This document shows, piece by piece, positions 8,236-17,148 of a stretch of 64,000 nucleotides of DNA (the stretch's first letter is position 1; each line of letters opens with the position of its first letter). A program made the translations under genes and the position numbers. Origin of the DNA: UBA1794 sp050946375 (lineage in GTDB: Bacteria > Bacteroidota > Bacteroidia > Bacteroidales > Bacteroidaceae); assembly GCA_050946375.1 (NCBI GenBank), contig JBMNUT010000002.1:124001-188000 (forward strand), in the 5' to 3' direction. Below the pieces are notes generated by a model. The model saw nothing but the letters and a program-made list of their open reading frames with translations. It was not told the DNA's origin and ran no database searches.

Positions 8236-9023
8236 AACTGCCCCAAACCGAAGACCTTATCGACGCGCTCCGCGCCGCGGCCGACGAAAAGAAGCGCGCC
8301 GTGCTCTCCTCGTTCTTCAAGACGGGCCCGGGCGAGTATGGCGAAGGCGACCGGTTCCTCGGCGTAACCGTCCCGCAGACGCGGCGCGTAGCCCGGGAGT
8401 ACAACCGCCTGTTGCGCCAGGCGGCGGGCAAAACGATAGCCCCACCTGCCCCGCCCGAGCTGCGACAGACAGACGAAGCGACGATAAGCGGGCTGCTCCA
8501 CTCGCCCTTCCACGAGGCACGGCTCTGCGGGCTGCTCATCTGGGTAGACCGCGTGCTACCGCCGCGGACAACGCTGCCCGCCCGCGAATACATCTACCGC
8601 CAGTGGCTCGCCCACAAGGAGCGCATCAACAACTGGGACCTCGTAGACCTCGCCACACCTCAGATAGCGGGCGGCTACTTCGTGGCAGCCGGAATGGACG
8701 ACCAGGCCTGCCTCGAAGCGACCGAAGCCCTGTTCCGCTCGGAAAACCTGTGGGAGCGGCGCATGGCCATCCTCAGCACTTTTGCCCTCATCCGCGCAGG
8801 CCGCTTCATGCCCACGCTGCGGCGTGCCGAAGAATGCCTGTCCGACCGCCGCGACCTCATACAGAAGGCGTCGGGATGGATGCTGCGCGAAGTGGGGAAA
8901 CGCGACGAGGAAACGCTCATCGGCTTCCTCCAACGCCATCACCGCGCCATGCCGCGCACCATGTTCCGCTACGCCGTAGAGCGCCTCGCGCCGCAGGAAC
9001 GGGCGCGCATCGAGGCATACTGA
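8229..9023 (+). CDS. DNA alkylation repair protein, AlkD-like HEAT-repeat glycosylase
   Basis: A 264-residue cytoplasmic protein of the AlkC/AlkD family, built of helical HEAT-like repeats, which removes bulky or cationic alkylated bases. Visible family features are the early FFKTGPGEYGEGDRFLGVTVPQ segment, NNWDLVDLATPQIAG in the centre, and LIQKASGWMLREVGKRD near the end. Length fits the family. ATG at 8229 overlaps the preceding stop (ATGGTAG). A longer open frame upstream is out-of-frame shadow of the lipoprotein gene. Confidence 0.9.
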   Translation: MVELPQTEDLIDALRAAADEKKRAVLSSFFKTGPGEYGEGDRFLGVTVPQTRRVAREYNRLLRQAAGKTIAPPAPPELRQTDEATISGLLHSPFHEARLCGLLIWVDRVLPPRTTLPAREYIYRQWLAHKERINNWDLVDLATPQIAGGYFVAAGMDDQACLEATEALFRSENLWERRMAILSTFALIRAGRFMPTLRRAEECLSDRRDLIQKASGWMLREVGKRDEETLIGFLQRHHRAMPRTMFRYAVERLAPQERARIEAY

Positions 9024-9048
9024 ACGCCACACAAACTTACATTTTTGA

Positions 9049-9160
9049 CCGAAGTGCCGGAACTTTCCACGAAAAGTCCCGGCACTTTTCGCAACGCGCC
9101 CTGCATCTTTTTTCCGAAAGCCCCGCAACTTTCTGCCAACCCCCTTGCACCTTTTCCTAA
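9049..9160. repeat. Degenerate 22-bp palindromic repeat array (4-5 units)
   Basis: Starts GAAGTGCCGGAACTTTCC, then GAAAAGTCCCGGCACTTTTC, followed by progressively weaker boxes. AAGTGCCGG and CCGGCACTT can pair into a hairpin just after the AlkD stop. Nothing else is visible up to the terminator at 9253. Confidence 0.7.
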
Positions 9161-9252
9161 AGGCGGCAAGCCGCTCCCTCCGGCGGCGCATTCCTCCGGC
9201 CGCTGCCGGGCAAGGCTTCGGGCGAAACACCCTGCCGCAGGAAATCAAAAAG

Positions 9253-9285
9253 CCCGGGGCGCATCCTCGTGAGATGCGCCCCGGG
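9253..9285 (-). terminator. Intrinsic terminator of the fasciclin lipoprotein gene
   Basis: Perfect 13-bp stem cccggggcgcatc / gatgcgccccggg with a 7-nt loop; the minus strand continues CTTTTTG. Confidence 0.8.
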
Positions 9286-9340
9286 TTCTATCTTTCGCCG
9301 CCACCCGCAAGCAGGCAGCAGGCAGTCTTTCATTCAAAGA

Positions 9341-11470
9341 TCAGTCGATCGGCTCCGTTGCATTCGGGTTGTTGTAGACGTTGTCCGGGCAGATTTCGAA
9401 GTAGTCCATCATGACTTCCACAAGCGTAGAGGTCGTTGCGTTGCGGGCACGTACATAAATCGGTCCGTCCTTCTCCAACCGTATGGTTCCCAGCACAGCG
9501 CGCTGCGGAGAGTCGCCCGCACCTTCGTTCGCCGTCTCACGCAGGGAGTACGGACTGGTGCTCTGGTTATTCGTCTTCCACGAGTTGGGGCCTTTCATAA
9601 AGCCGCGGGCCTTCATTTCCTTATCGTTCTCGGCCATTTCCGACTCCGTAAGTCCCTCGTCCGAAACCCATCCGTGGCTCAGCACGTTGACCGTCAGGTC
9701 GAGCGGAATGCCGCAAGGCGTAAAGCCGGAATAGTTGTCGGTTCCCCACTCATAATCGTCCGGTCCAGCCAGATAGAACTGGGCGCATCCGCGCGTTCCG
9801 GCGCTGGTGTAACCCATGCGCACCTCGTATGTTCCGGCGGGAACGGGCGGCAAACGGAGAATAAAGTCGTAGTTATTGTAAGCCATCCACTCGTCTCCCT
9901 GGTAACCGTTACGGCCCGCGCCGATACCTTCGCCCTCGTTCGGATAGACAAGTACGAAGACTGTGCTTTCCGTAATGTAGTGGATTCCCGTCAGATAGTC
10001 GTGCGGCAGCGTCAAGCGCCCCATCGTTACGTTCCAGTAGCGGTAGTCATTGCTCATAATCTCGGGGAAGAGTGCGGAAAGATCGATGCGGAGTCTCATC
10101 TTCTTGAAGTCCGAACGCGGATAAGTCAGGATACTTGTGATGGGATGGATATAGCCATTTTCCGTAGTGAGCATCTCGTCTCCCAAAACGACGCCGTTGT
10201 CTGTCGGCCGACGCCACTGGTTTCTGTCGTTGAACGTCTCCTGATTATCGGGCGAGGGATTGAGGTTCAGCATATTGGGATTGGGGTCTGCGCCACCCAC
10301 CCATGCGTGTCCGTTAGTTCCTGCGGACAAATAAATCATAGTATTAGGCGCAAGCGTCTCGGCCCACTCGTTAATTCGGTCATAGCTGAGGTCGATTCCC
10401 ATACGGTAGCGGGTGAAATCGGTGCGATCCACCTTCTTATTGAGAATATGGTACGCCACAAAGCGGTTAAAGTAGTTGTCCGAATCGGTAATCACCGTGT
10501 TCTTTCCACGTTCGAGCAGCTCCGGATAGTCAGCATACTCGCGTTCAAACCACTCAAGTGCATAGGCTTGTAGCAAAGCAAGCGTATCGGCTCCCGGTTG
10601 CGCCAGCTCGGGTATGGCAGCGGTATAGACATCGTTGGGTTCGATGAACATGGTATAGGCAAATTTGCGGGCGTCCGGCGTTCCAAGATAGGTATCCCAC
10701 GAAGGAACCCACGAGGAGTAATCCGTATTGTCCTTCTCATAATCGTACTGTTGCGGTATGAGATTCATGCGTTCCTCGAGGTTTGTCGCGTCGAGTGCCT
10801 TGGCAAATATGGAGAACTGCGGATATTCGTTGAAGAAGTCATCGAGATTTCGGCCGACGGGCTCGAGCACTTTGTCAATGCGGTGCACGTATCCGTTGTG
10901 GACTTCTATGTCGCGCTCCGTAATGGTAGCGGTTTCGTTAATAAGATAGGTATCTTCGGACGAAGTGACATAGACGACGCGCGAATAGAGGTTCTGGTCG
11001 AGAAGTTTCTGCTCGAAGTTTTCGGAAGAATAGACGCGCATGTTCAGCGAAGAGCTGATGACGTGCATCTGCGCCACTACGTCGGTGATGGAATCCACCT
11101 GCGCGCTGGTGAAATGGTCGTAGAGGTCGCTACGGGAGTTGCAGTCCTCTCCGGCCAGGTTGTGCAGGTAGGTGAGCATTGCCTCGTTGTCCGGCGCGAA
11201 GACCGTATAGTATCCCCACGAATTGAGCAGGTCGGCTATCGTAGAAGAGGAGCCGCCGCTTGAACTTTCCAGGCTACTGTATTTCAAAAACTCGTTGAAA
11301 ATCCGGAAATCCTCGTTCTCGGCCAAATAGCTCTCGCAGGTGAATCCCGTGAAAGTGTAATAACTATCGCTCGGAATATCGTCGTTTTGACACGAAAACA
11401 AGAATCCCCCACACGCAATACCCGCCACTATGGCCGATAACGCTTTCGACAAAATTCGGATTCGTTTCAT
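9341..11470 (-). CDS. Fasciclin-domain lipoprotein
   Basis: A 709-residue protein with a lipoprotein signal (GGFLFSC, Cys about 27). Two fasciclin (FAS1) modules are suggested by SWGYYTVFAPDNEAM with NGYVHRIDKVLEP, and by a second closing motif NGYIHPITSILTYP near residue 450. The C-terminal about 250 residues look beta-rich (LRIDLSALFPE, YEVRMGYTSAGTRG). FAS1 lipoproteins of this size are common in Bacteroidota, usually next to SusC/SusD genes; here it stands alone. It probably sits on the cell surface in adhesion or glycan binding. Confidence 0.85.
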   Translation of the reverse strand: MKRIRILSKALSAIVAGIACGGFLFSCQNDDIPSDSYYTFTGFTCESYLAENEDFRIFNEFLKYSSLESSSGGSSSTIADLLNSWGYYTVFAPDNEAMLTYLHNLAGEDCNSRSDLYDHFTSAQVDSITDVVAQMHVISSSLNMRVYSSENFEQKLLDQNLYSRVVYVTSSEDTYLINETATITERDIEVHNGYVHRIDKVLEPVGRNLDDFFNEYPQFSIFAKALDATNLEERMNLIPQQYDYEKDNTDYSSWVPSWDTYLGTPDARKFAYTMFIEPNDVYTAAIPELAQPGADTLALLQAYALEWFEREYADYPELLERGKNTVITDSDNYFNRFVAYHILNKKVDRTDFTRYRMGIDLSYDRINEWAETLAPNTMIYLSAGTNGHAWVGGADPNPNMLNLNPSPDNQETFNDRNQWRRPTDNGVVLGDEMLTTENGYIHPITSILTYPRSDFKKMRLRIDLSALFPEIMSNDYRYWNVTMGRLTLPHDYLTGIHYITESTVFVLVYPNEGEGIGAGRNGYQGDEWMAYNNYDFILRLPPVPAGTYEVRMGYTSAGTRGCAQFYLAGPDDYEWGTDNYSGFTPCGIPLDLTVNVLSHGWVSDEGLTESEMAENDKEMKARGFMKGPNSWKTNNQSTSPYSLRETANEGAGDSPQRAVLGTIRLEKDGPIYVRARNATTSTLVEVMMDYFEICPDNVYNNPNATEPID

Positions 11471-11527
11471 CTTTTCTACTGTTACGTTTTAGGAATTCCC
11501 TTTATTATTCTATCATTTTCCAAGTGG

Positions 11528-11561
11528 CAAAGGTACACTTTTATTTTTTTCTGCAAACAAA
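11528..11561 (-). promoter_or_regulatory. Promoter of the fasciclin lipoprotein gene
   Basis: Minus strand TACCTTTG at 11535-11528, with TTTG copies at 11557-11554 and 11561-11558 (spacers 18 and 22 bp). Confidence 0.6.
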
Positions 11562-11667
11562 TAGCCTTTTTTAATCGACGTATGGACGGTTAATTCTTGC
11601 ATTTTCGAAGAAAAAGGGTACGTTTTGTATTTTTCCCTTTTTCACTTTCGTTTTTTCCTGCGGCATG

Positions 11668-11750
11668 AAAGTGAAAAAAGCGGCAGCACTTTTCGCAGGA
11701 AGTGCTGCCGCTTTTGGCTAAAAGTGGAGGCGGTTTTCGCCGGTTGTGCC
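11668..11750. repeat. 22-bp palindromic repeat cluster forming the glmM terminator
   Basis: A perfect 15-bp inverted repeat AAAGCGGCAGCACTT (11677-11691) / AAGTGCTGCCGCTTT (11700-11714) built from two adjacent boxes; on the minus strand it ends in a T-run, so it can terminate glmM. A further degenerate unit follows to 11750. Confidence 0.8.
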
Positions 11751-11770
11751 GGCACTCGGCCGGCAGAGGG

Positions 11771-13162
11771 TCAGCCGCGTGCCGTCTCTTCGACGACGCG
11801 CATGAGCTCCTGGCCCAGCGCTTCGGCCTTTTCTGCCGTGGCGGCTTCGCTGTAGATGCGCACGATGGGCTCGGTATTGCTCTTGCGCAGATGCACCCAG
11901 CTGTCGGCAAAGTCGATTTTCACGCCGTCGATGTCGTTGATTTCCTCGCCGCTGTACTTGGCTTTCACGGCCTCCAGCAGGGCGTCGACGTCGATGTCGG
12001 GCGTGAGTTCCACGCGGTTTTTGGCCATGAAGTAAGGCGGATAGCCGGCACGGAGCTGCGAGACGGTCTTGCCTTCGTGGGCCAGATGGCTCAGGAAGAG
12101 CGCAATTCCCACCAGCGCGTCGCGCCCGTAGTGGCAGGCGGGGTAGATGACTCCGCCGTTTCCTTCCCCACCGATGACGGCGCCCACCTGCTTCATTTTC
12201 TCCACGACGTTTACCTCGCCCACGGCCGAGGCTGCATAAGTCTGGCCATAACTGCGGGTCACGTCGCGCAGGGCGCGCGTCGAGCTGAGATTGCTTACGG
12301 TCGGTCCAGGCGTGTGACGCAGCACATAGTCGGCGGCGGTGACGAGCGTATATTCTTCGCCATACATCTTTCCGTCTTCACAGATGACGGCCAGGCGGTC
12401 TACATCGGGGTCTACGACGAAAGCCACGTCGTGGTTTCCGCCGGCCATGAGGGCCATTATGTCGGAAAGGTTACGCTCCAGCGGCTCGGGGTTGTGGCTG
12501 AAGTCGCCGGTGGGCTCGCAATAGAGCTCGGTCACCTGCGCCACGCCGAGCTGACGGAGCAGCTCGGGCAGGATGATGCCGCCTACGGAGTTGACGCAGT
12601 CGATGGCCACCTTGAAGCCGCACTTGCGGATGGCTTCCACGTCGACCAGCGGCAGTGCCAGTACGGCGTCGATGTGTTTCTGCCCGTAGCTCGTATCTTC
12701 GCGGCAGGAGCCCAGCTCGTCTACCTCGGCAAAGCTGAACTCTTCGGCCTCGGCCATGCGCAGCACTTCGCGTCCGGCCTCGGCGCTGAGGAACTGCCCC
12801 TGCCCGTCGAGCATCTTCAGTGCGTTCCACTGGCGCGGATTGTGGCTGGCCGTCAGGATAAGTCCTCCCTCGGCGCCTTCCATCACTACGGCCAGCTCGG
12901 TGGTAGGCGTAGAGGCGAGCCCTATGTCCACCACGTCGTAGCCCATGCCCATGAGGGTGCCTGCGACCGTACTACGTACCATTTCGCCCGAAAGGCGCGC
13001 GTCGCGGCCTACGACAATCTTGCCGGTCTTTACTTTTGACGTGCGGCGGATGTAGGAAGCATAGGCCGCAGTGAACTTCACGATGTCGAGCGGATTCAGT
13101 CCCGCGCCGGGATTTCCGCCAATAGTGCCGCGAATCCCGGAAATAGACTTGATGAGTGTCAT
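11771..13162 (-). CDS. glmM: Phosphoglucosamine mutase / phosphohexomutase
   Basis: A 463-residue alpha-D-phosphohexomutase. The phosphoserine loop TASHNP puts the catalytic Ser near residue 106; the magnesium loop is DPDVDR, the sugar-binding loop GGEGNGG, and the phosphate-binding loop RKSNTEPIVRIY. GlmM converts glucosamine-6-phosphate to glucosamine-1-phosphate for cell-wall UDP-GlcNAc. It is last in a leftward group after the DHH and DUF4827 genes, separated from the latter by a repeat array. Phosphomannomutase activity cannot be excluded from sequence alone. Confidence 0.92.
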   Translation of the reverse strand: MTLIKSISGIRGTIGGNPGAGLNPLDIVKFTAAYASYIRRTSKVKTGKIVVGRDARLSGEMVRSTVAGTLMGMGYDVVDIGLASTPTTELAVVMEGAEGGLILTASHNPRQWNALKMLDGQGQFLSAEAGREVLRMAEAEEFSFAEVDELGSCREDTSYGQKHIDAVLALPLVDVEAIRKCGFKVAIDCVNSVGGIILPELLRQLGVAQVTELYCEPTGDFSHNPEPLERNLSDIMALMAGGNHDVAFVVDPDVDRLAVICEDGKMYGEEYTLVTAADYVLRHTPGPTVSNLSSTRALRDVTRSYGQTYAASAVGEVNVVEKMKQVGAVIGGEGNGGVIYPACHYGRDALVGIALFLSHLAHEGKTVSQLRAGYPPYFMAKNRVELTPDIDVDALLEAVKAKYSGEEINDIDGVKIDFADSWVHLRKSNTEPIVRIYSEAATAEKAEALGQELMRVVEETARG

Positions 13163-13171
13163 AGGTTTGCT

Positions 13172-13267
13172 AAAGTGTTTTTCTGAAAAGTGGCAGCACT
13201 TTCCGCGAAAAGAGGCGGTACTTTCGGCCGAAAGTCACGGCACTTCGGGGCGAAAAGCGCAGCACTT
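13172..13267. repeat. 22-bp palindromic repeat array (4 units) inside the glmM operon
   Basis: Four boxes in the 109-bp gap between DUF4827 and glmM, including GAAAAGTGGCAGCACTTTC. An array between co-directional genes argues that not all copies are end-of-operon terminators. Confidence 0.8.
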
Positions 13268-13271
13268 GCAG

Positions 13272-13946
13272 TTAATTGTATCGGTTGTAATAGATTTCAT
13301 AGTAATAGGGAAGCACATTGGCCTGCGCCGAAGTGTGCCCCAAGTCGGAGGGGACGATAATCTTCACCCTGCCGCCGTCGCCCACGTACTGCAGGGGCAG
13401 CAGCCATCCGCCGGGCACGGCCGTGCCATAGTAGGTACGCATGAGCGTAGCCGTCTCCGTCTGGTCGTCAGAAGCGAAGAAACTTCCGTACGTATAATAG
13501 GTATTCGACGAGGAATAGCCCGAGGTCGACGAGCCTTTGGCATAGTAGAACTGCTCGGGCGAGGCGTTGGTATAGAAATTAGTCACTATCGTATCGTTGG
13601 CCGAGAGGCTGTATTCCAGGAAACGGACGGTAATCTGCATGCGGTAACCGGTGTTCACTTTCGTCAGGGAGTCCAGCACATGATACAAAGTGGGGCCCTC
13701 GCCGAGCGAATCGATGTGCAGGTAGAGCCCGCTCGCGCTGAAGAGAACGAACTCGTTGTCGGCCATTTTCCGCGCGGGGTCGAAGTCGTTTTCGTTAATG
13801 ATGCGGTATCCCCGTGCAGCAATAAAGTCGTTTATGTAGTTTTCCTCATCCTCCAGCAGGTCGGCGTAGGTCTTCGTGTCGTCGCACGACGCGCAGCAAA
13901 TCGGTAAGAGGAGCACGGGTAACAGGAAACGGAGGTATTTCTTCAT
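13272..13946 (-). CDS. DUF4827-type lipoprotein
   Basis: A 224-residue lipoprotein (lipobox CASC, Cys about 21) followed by DDTKTYADLLEDEENYINDFI. This start and the position directly before glmM match the DUF4827 family of Bacteroides, which may be related to FKBP-type folds. The central part has GEGPTLYHVLDSLTKVNTGYRM and the end is Tyr-rich. Function not established. It follows the DHH gene by 29 bp, so the two are probably co-transcribed. Confidence 0.8.
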   Translation of the reverse strand: MKKYLRFLLPVLLLPICCASCDDTKTYADLLEDEENYINDFIAARGYRIINENDFDPARKMADNEFVLFSASGLYLHIDSLGEGPTLYHVLDSLTKVNTGYRMQITVRFLEYSLSANDTIVTNFYTNASPEQFYYAKGSSTSGYSSSNTYYTYGSFFASDDQTETATLMRTYYGTAVPGGWLLPLQYVGDGGRVKIIVPSDLGHTSAQANVLPYYYEIYYNRYN

Positions 13947-13975
13947 CTTTATTCTATGGGTATTTTCGGTTCATT

Positions 13976-15013
13976 TCATCGGGGCTGTGCCTCCAGTTGG
14001 GGGCGGAATTGCTCCAGCCCCGCCTCAAAGCGGGCCACGGCGGCGGTCATGTCGCCATAGAATTCGCCGCCGGAAGCGTTGCGGTGCCCCCCGCCGTTGA
14101 AGACGGAGACTGCAAAGTCCGTACAGGAGAAGCGCCCCACGGAGCGCAAAGACACCTTGATCATCGTCTTATCCTCGCGCAAAAAGCAGGCAAACTGTAT
14201 GCCTTTCATCTGAAGCGGCAGGTTGACGAAGCCTTCCGTGTCGCCTTTCACGTAGGAGAAGCGCTTCAGTTCGTCCTGGGTGAGCCAGATGAGCGCCGAA
14301 TGCAGGTCGGGATAAATCTTCATCTTGGCATAAAGTGCGTAGCCCATGAGCTTCATCCGCCCCACCGACTGGGCGCAAAAGATGCGGCGATAGATGTAAT
14401 CCTTGTCGATTCCGCAGGCCAGCAGGCGGCTTACGATGGCGAAAATCTCCGGCCGCGCCGAGTTATAGGTGAACGCCCCCGTGTCGGTCATCAGTCCGGT
14501 GTAAAGGCACGTGGCACACTCCTTGCCGATGAGGTCCGCATCGCCCGCCTCGTCAATCAGGCGGAAGAGCACCTCGGCCGTGGCGCACAGCGCCGGGCAG
14601 GAGAAAGTGGCGGCAAAGTTGTTGCCGGGCGAGGGGTGATGGTCGATGAGCATCAGGGGTTTCCCCAGCGTGCGCAGCTTCTCGCCCACGACTCCGGCGC
14701 GGCTCAGCGTATTGAAGTCGAGGCAATAGACGGCTTCCGCCTCGGCAAGCAGGCTGTCGCCCAGCTCGCTGCGGAAATCGTACTGCACCACGGAGCCTAC
14801 TTGCGGCATCCAGCGGAAAAAGTCGGGAAAGGAATTGGGCACGATTACGTGCGCCTCGCAGCCCTTGGCCTGCAGATAGTGGAGCATGGCGAGGGCGGAA
14901 CCCATCGCGTCCCCATCGGGAGAGACGTGCGTGACGATGACGAACCGGCGGTAACGCTTCGTCCAGGCACGGAATTCCTGCAACGCAGATGAGTCGAAAA
15001 GGGTAGGTATCAT
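13976..15013 (-). CDS. DHH/DHHA1 phosphoesterase (NrnA-like)
   Basis: A 345-residue protein of the bifunctional oligoribonuclease/PAP phosphatase family. It has VTHVSPDGDAMGSALAM (DHH motif I variant), CLDFNT, the defining LMIDHHPSP near residue 115, and a C-terminal DHHA1 domain ending NGGGHRNASGG. It degrades nanoRNAs and/or 3'-phosphoadenosine phosphate with manganese. I chose Met at 15013 (MIPTLFDSS); an in-frame Met at 15034 and longer repeat-derived upstream extensions are open but lack family similarity. Confidence 0.88.
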   Translation of the reverse strand: MIPTLFDSSALQEFRAWTKRYRRFVIVTHVSPDGDAMGSALAMLHYLQAKGCEAHVIVPNSFPDFFRWMPQVGSVVQYDFRSELGDSLLAEAEAVYCLDFNTLSRAGVVGEKLRTLGKPLMLIDHHPSPGNNFAATFSCPALCATAEVLFRLIDEAGDADLIGKECATCLYTGLMTDTGAFTYNSARPEIFAIVSRLLACGIDKDYIYRRIFCAQSVGRMKLMGYALYAKMKIYPDLHSALIWLTQDELKRFSYVKGDTEGFVNLPLQMKGIQFACFLREDKTMIKVSLRSVGRFSCTDFAVSVFNGGGHRNASGGEFYGDMTAAVARFEAGLEQFRPQLEAQPR

Positions 15014-15101
15014 GCGGCAAAAGTACAACTTCATTTCCAAAAACGAGGCATCGCTTATTATTTTATAAGGAAAAAATTCCGGCTTCCCCCTGCCCTGCTC
15101 C

Positions 15102-15185
15102 GCAAAAGTGCTGCCGCTTTTCGGGAAAAGGCCCGCCACTTTGCGGCAAAAGTACCTGCGCTTTTCTATGAAAAATGCGGCACTC
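15102..15185. repeat. 22-bp palindromic repeat array (4 units, regular 22-bp period)
   Basis: Boxes begin at about 15105, 15127, 15148 and 15171. The third contains CAAAAGTA, which on the minus strand reads TACTTTTG like a -7 box. The gap 15014-15317 also holds the promoter of the symporter pair. Confidence 0.8.
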
Positions 15186-15263
15186 TCGTGCATAAGATGT
15201 AAGTTTTTGGCCGTAAGGACTGCAAAAAAAGGAGTACAGACAGCATATTTTTGGAAAATTCAC

Positions 15264-15271
15264 TACTTTTG
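15264..15271 (+). promoter_or_regulatory. Candidate -7 box for the symporter operon
   Basis: TACTTTTG, 46 bp before the small accessory gene; no properly spaced -33 element. Confidence 0.45.
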
Positions 15272-15317
15272 CCTGCAAAAAATTGCCCGGCGCAGCATAA
15301 AAAAGTAATAACCCGCT

Positions 15318-15428
15318 ATGTTTGGAATACCCGACCCCGGCATCTGGATGGCTTACCTTTTAATCATTGGATGCGTAGTTTTCTCCGTCTGGTATGGCAT
15401 CAAATACTGGAACGAAAAGGACGATTGA
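15318..15428 (+). CDS. Symporter small accessory protein (36 residues)
   Basis: ATG at 15318 encodes MFGIPDPGIWMAYLLIIGC, then VVFSVWYGIKYWNEKDD and stop: a single membrane segment preceded by a GIPDPGIW start. Such 30-40-residue peptides directly upstream of sodium:solute symporters are a known pattern and are probably small subunits of the transporter. The gap to the next start is 6 bp, supporting coupled translation. Confidence 0.85.
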   Translation: MFGIPDPGIWMAYLLIIGCVVFSVWYGIKYWNEKDD

Positions 15429-15434
15429 CAGAAA

Positions 15435-16991
15435 ATGGACTTCTATACAGGATTTATCGTGATGCTCTATTTCCTGGCCATTGCCTTCCTTGGCTGGCTT
15501 GGATACAGGCGTACCAAAAGTTCGGACGACTACCTTGTGGGCGGGCGGCAGATGAATTCCGCCGTCATGGCGCTCTCCTACGGCGCAACCTTCATATCGG
15601 CCTCGGCAATCGTGGGCTTCGGCGGCGTAGCGGCCACGTTCGGAATGGGAATTCAGTGGCTCTGCTTCCTGAACATGTTTGTGGGAGTGGTCGTAGCCTT
15701 CATCTTCTTCGGCCGGCGAACGCGGCGCATCGGCGCGCAGCTGCATGCCGGTTCCTTCCCCCAGTTCCTGGGCTTGTACTATAAGTCGCGGGCCATTCAG
15801 GTCTTTACCGGGGCGGTCGTCTTCCTCGGCATGCCGCTCTATGCCGCCGTGGTGCTCAAGGGTGGAGCCGTTTTCATAGAGGAAATCTTCCAAATCGACT
15901 ATCATCTGGCGCTTCTCGTCTTCACTTTGATTATTGCGGCCTACGTAGTGGCCGGAGGGATGAAAGGCGTGATGTACACCGATGCGCTGCAGGCGGTCAT
16001 CATGTTCGTATGTATGGCCTTTTTGGCCGCATGGCTCTACCGCACGCTGGGCATGGGTTTCACGGAAGCCAACCGCGCCCTGACCGAAATGGCGCCCCTC
16101 GTGCCTGAAGCGCTGCATGAAGTGGGCCACCGCGGCTGGACGGCGATGCCCGCGTTCCACTCCCCGCAGTGGTACACGCTGGTCACTTCGTTCGTCCTCG
16201 GCGTGGGTATCGGCTGCCTGGCGCAGCCCCAGCTCGTAGTGCGCTTCATGACGGTGGAAAGCAACCGGCAGCTTAACCGCGGAGTCATGATAGGCTGCAT
16301 CTTTCTGGCCATCACCGTCGGCGTAATCTACCATGCCGGAGCGCTCTCCAACCTGTACTTTTACCAGACCGAGGGCAAGCTGGCGGCCGAAATGGTGCAG
16401 GACATGGACAAGATTATCCCGCTCTTCATCAGCCACGCCATGCCCGAATGGTTCTCCGTCATCTTCATGCTGTGCATACTTTCGGCCAGCATGTCGACGC
16501 TCAGCGCACAGTTTCATACGATGGGCGCCGCCGCAGGAGCCGACATCTACGGCGCCCTTGCCCGCAAAGCCCGCGAGGGAAAAAGCCACAGCACACTGAT
16601 TATCCGCCTGGCGGTGCTCATTTCCATACTGCTGAGCTACGTGATTTGCTACACGCTGAGCGAGGGAATCATAGCCCGCGGCACATCGCTCTTCATGGGC
16701 GTCTGTGCCTCCACGTTCCTGCCCGCCTACTTCTGCTCGCTCTACTGCCCGCGCGTCGACCGCCGCGCCGCCCTGTGGAGCATGACGATAGGCCTCCTGG
16801 GCAGCAGCTTTGCCATGCTTTTCCTCCACCGCAAGGAGTCGGAAGCCATAGGCCTGTGCCGCGCGCTCTTCGGACAGGATTGCCTGCTGACGGTTTACCC
16901 GCTGGACCTGGTAGACCCCATCGTGTGGTCCTTCCCCTTGTCCTGCATCGCCATCGCCGTGGCTGCCCGCTGCTACCGGAAAGCGGCCTGA
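15435..16991 (+). CDS. Sodium:solute symporter (SSS family)
   Basis: A 518-residue inner-membrane protein with about 13 membrane segments. Family features include YFLAIAFLGWLGYRRTKSSDDYLVGGRQ at the N-terminus, SYGATFISASAIVGFGGVA in the first core helix, and GCLAQPQLVVRFM in the middle. It couples sodium entry to uptake of an organic solute, unidentified. It is translated directly after its small accessory peptide. Confidence 0.9.
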   Translation: MDFYTGFIVMLYFLAIAFLGWLGYRRTKSSDDYLVGGRQMNSAVMALSYGATFISASAIVGFGGVAATFGMGIQWLCFLNMFVGVVVAFIFFGRRTRRIGAQLHAGSFPQFLGLYYKSRAIQVFTGAVVFLGMPLYAAVVLKGGAVFIEEIFQIDYHLALLVFTLIIAAYVVAGGMKGVMYTDALQAVIMFVCMAFLAAWLYRTLGMGFTEANRALTEMAPLVPEALHEVGHRGWTAMPAFHSPQWYTLVTSFVLGVGIGCLAQPQLVVRFMTVESNRQLNRGVMIGCIFLAITVGVIYHAGALSNLYFYQTEGKLAAEMVQDMDKIIPLFISHAMPEWFSVIFMLCILSASMSTLSAQFHTMGAAAGADIYGALARKAREGKSHSTLIIRLAVLISILLSYVICYTLSEGIIARGTSLFMGVCASTFLPAYFCSLYCPRVDRRAALWSMTIGLLGSSFAMLFLHRKESEAIGLCRALFGQDCLLTVYPLDLVDPIVWSFPLSCIAIAVAARCYRKAA

Positions 16992-17042
16992 CGGCGCGCC
17001 TCTTCTGCTGCCCCGCCCCGCCAGGAGCGCAGGCAGAAGACC

Positions 17043-17112
17043 GGAAAAGTGCCGCAACTTTCAGGAAAAAGCGGCAGCACTTTTGCCCGAAAGCCCCGGC
17101 ACTTCTACCCGA
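17043..17112. repeat. 22-bp palindromic repeat array (3 units)
   Basis: Starts GGAAAAGTGCCGCAACTTTC, then AAAAAGCGGCAGCACTTTTG and a weaker box, between two co-directional transporter genes. Confidence 0.8.
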
Positions 17113-17148
17113 CTACCCCGCACAAAACAAACAAAAGACTGCATAACA

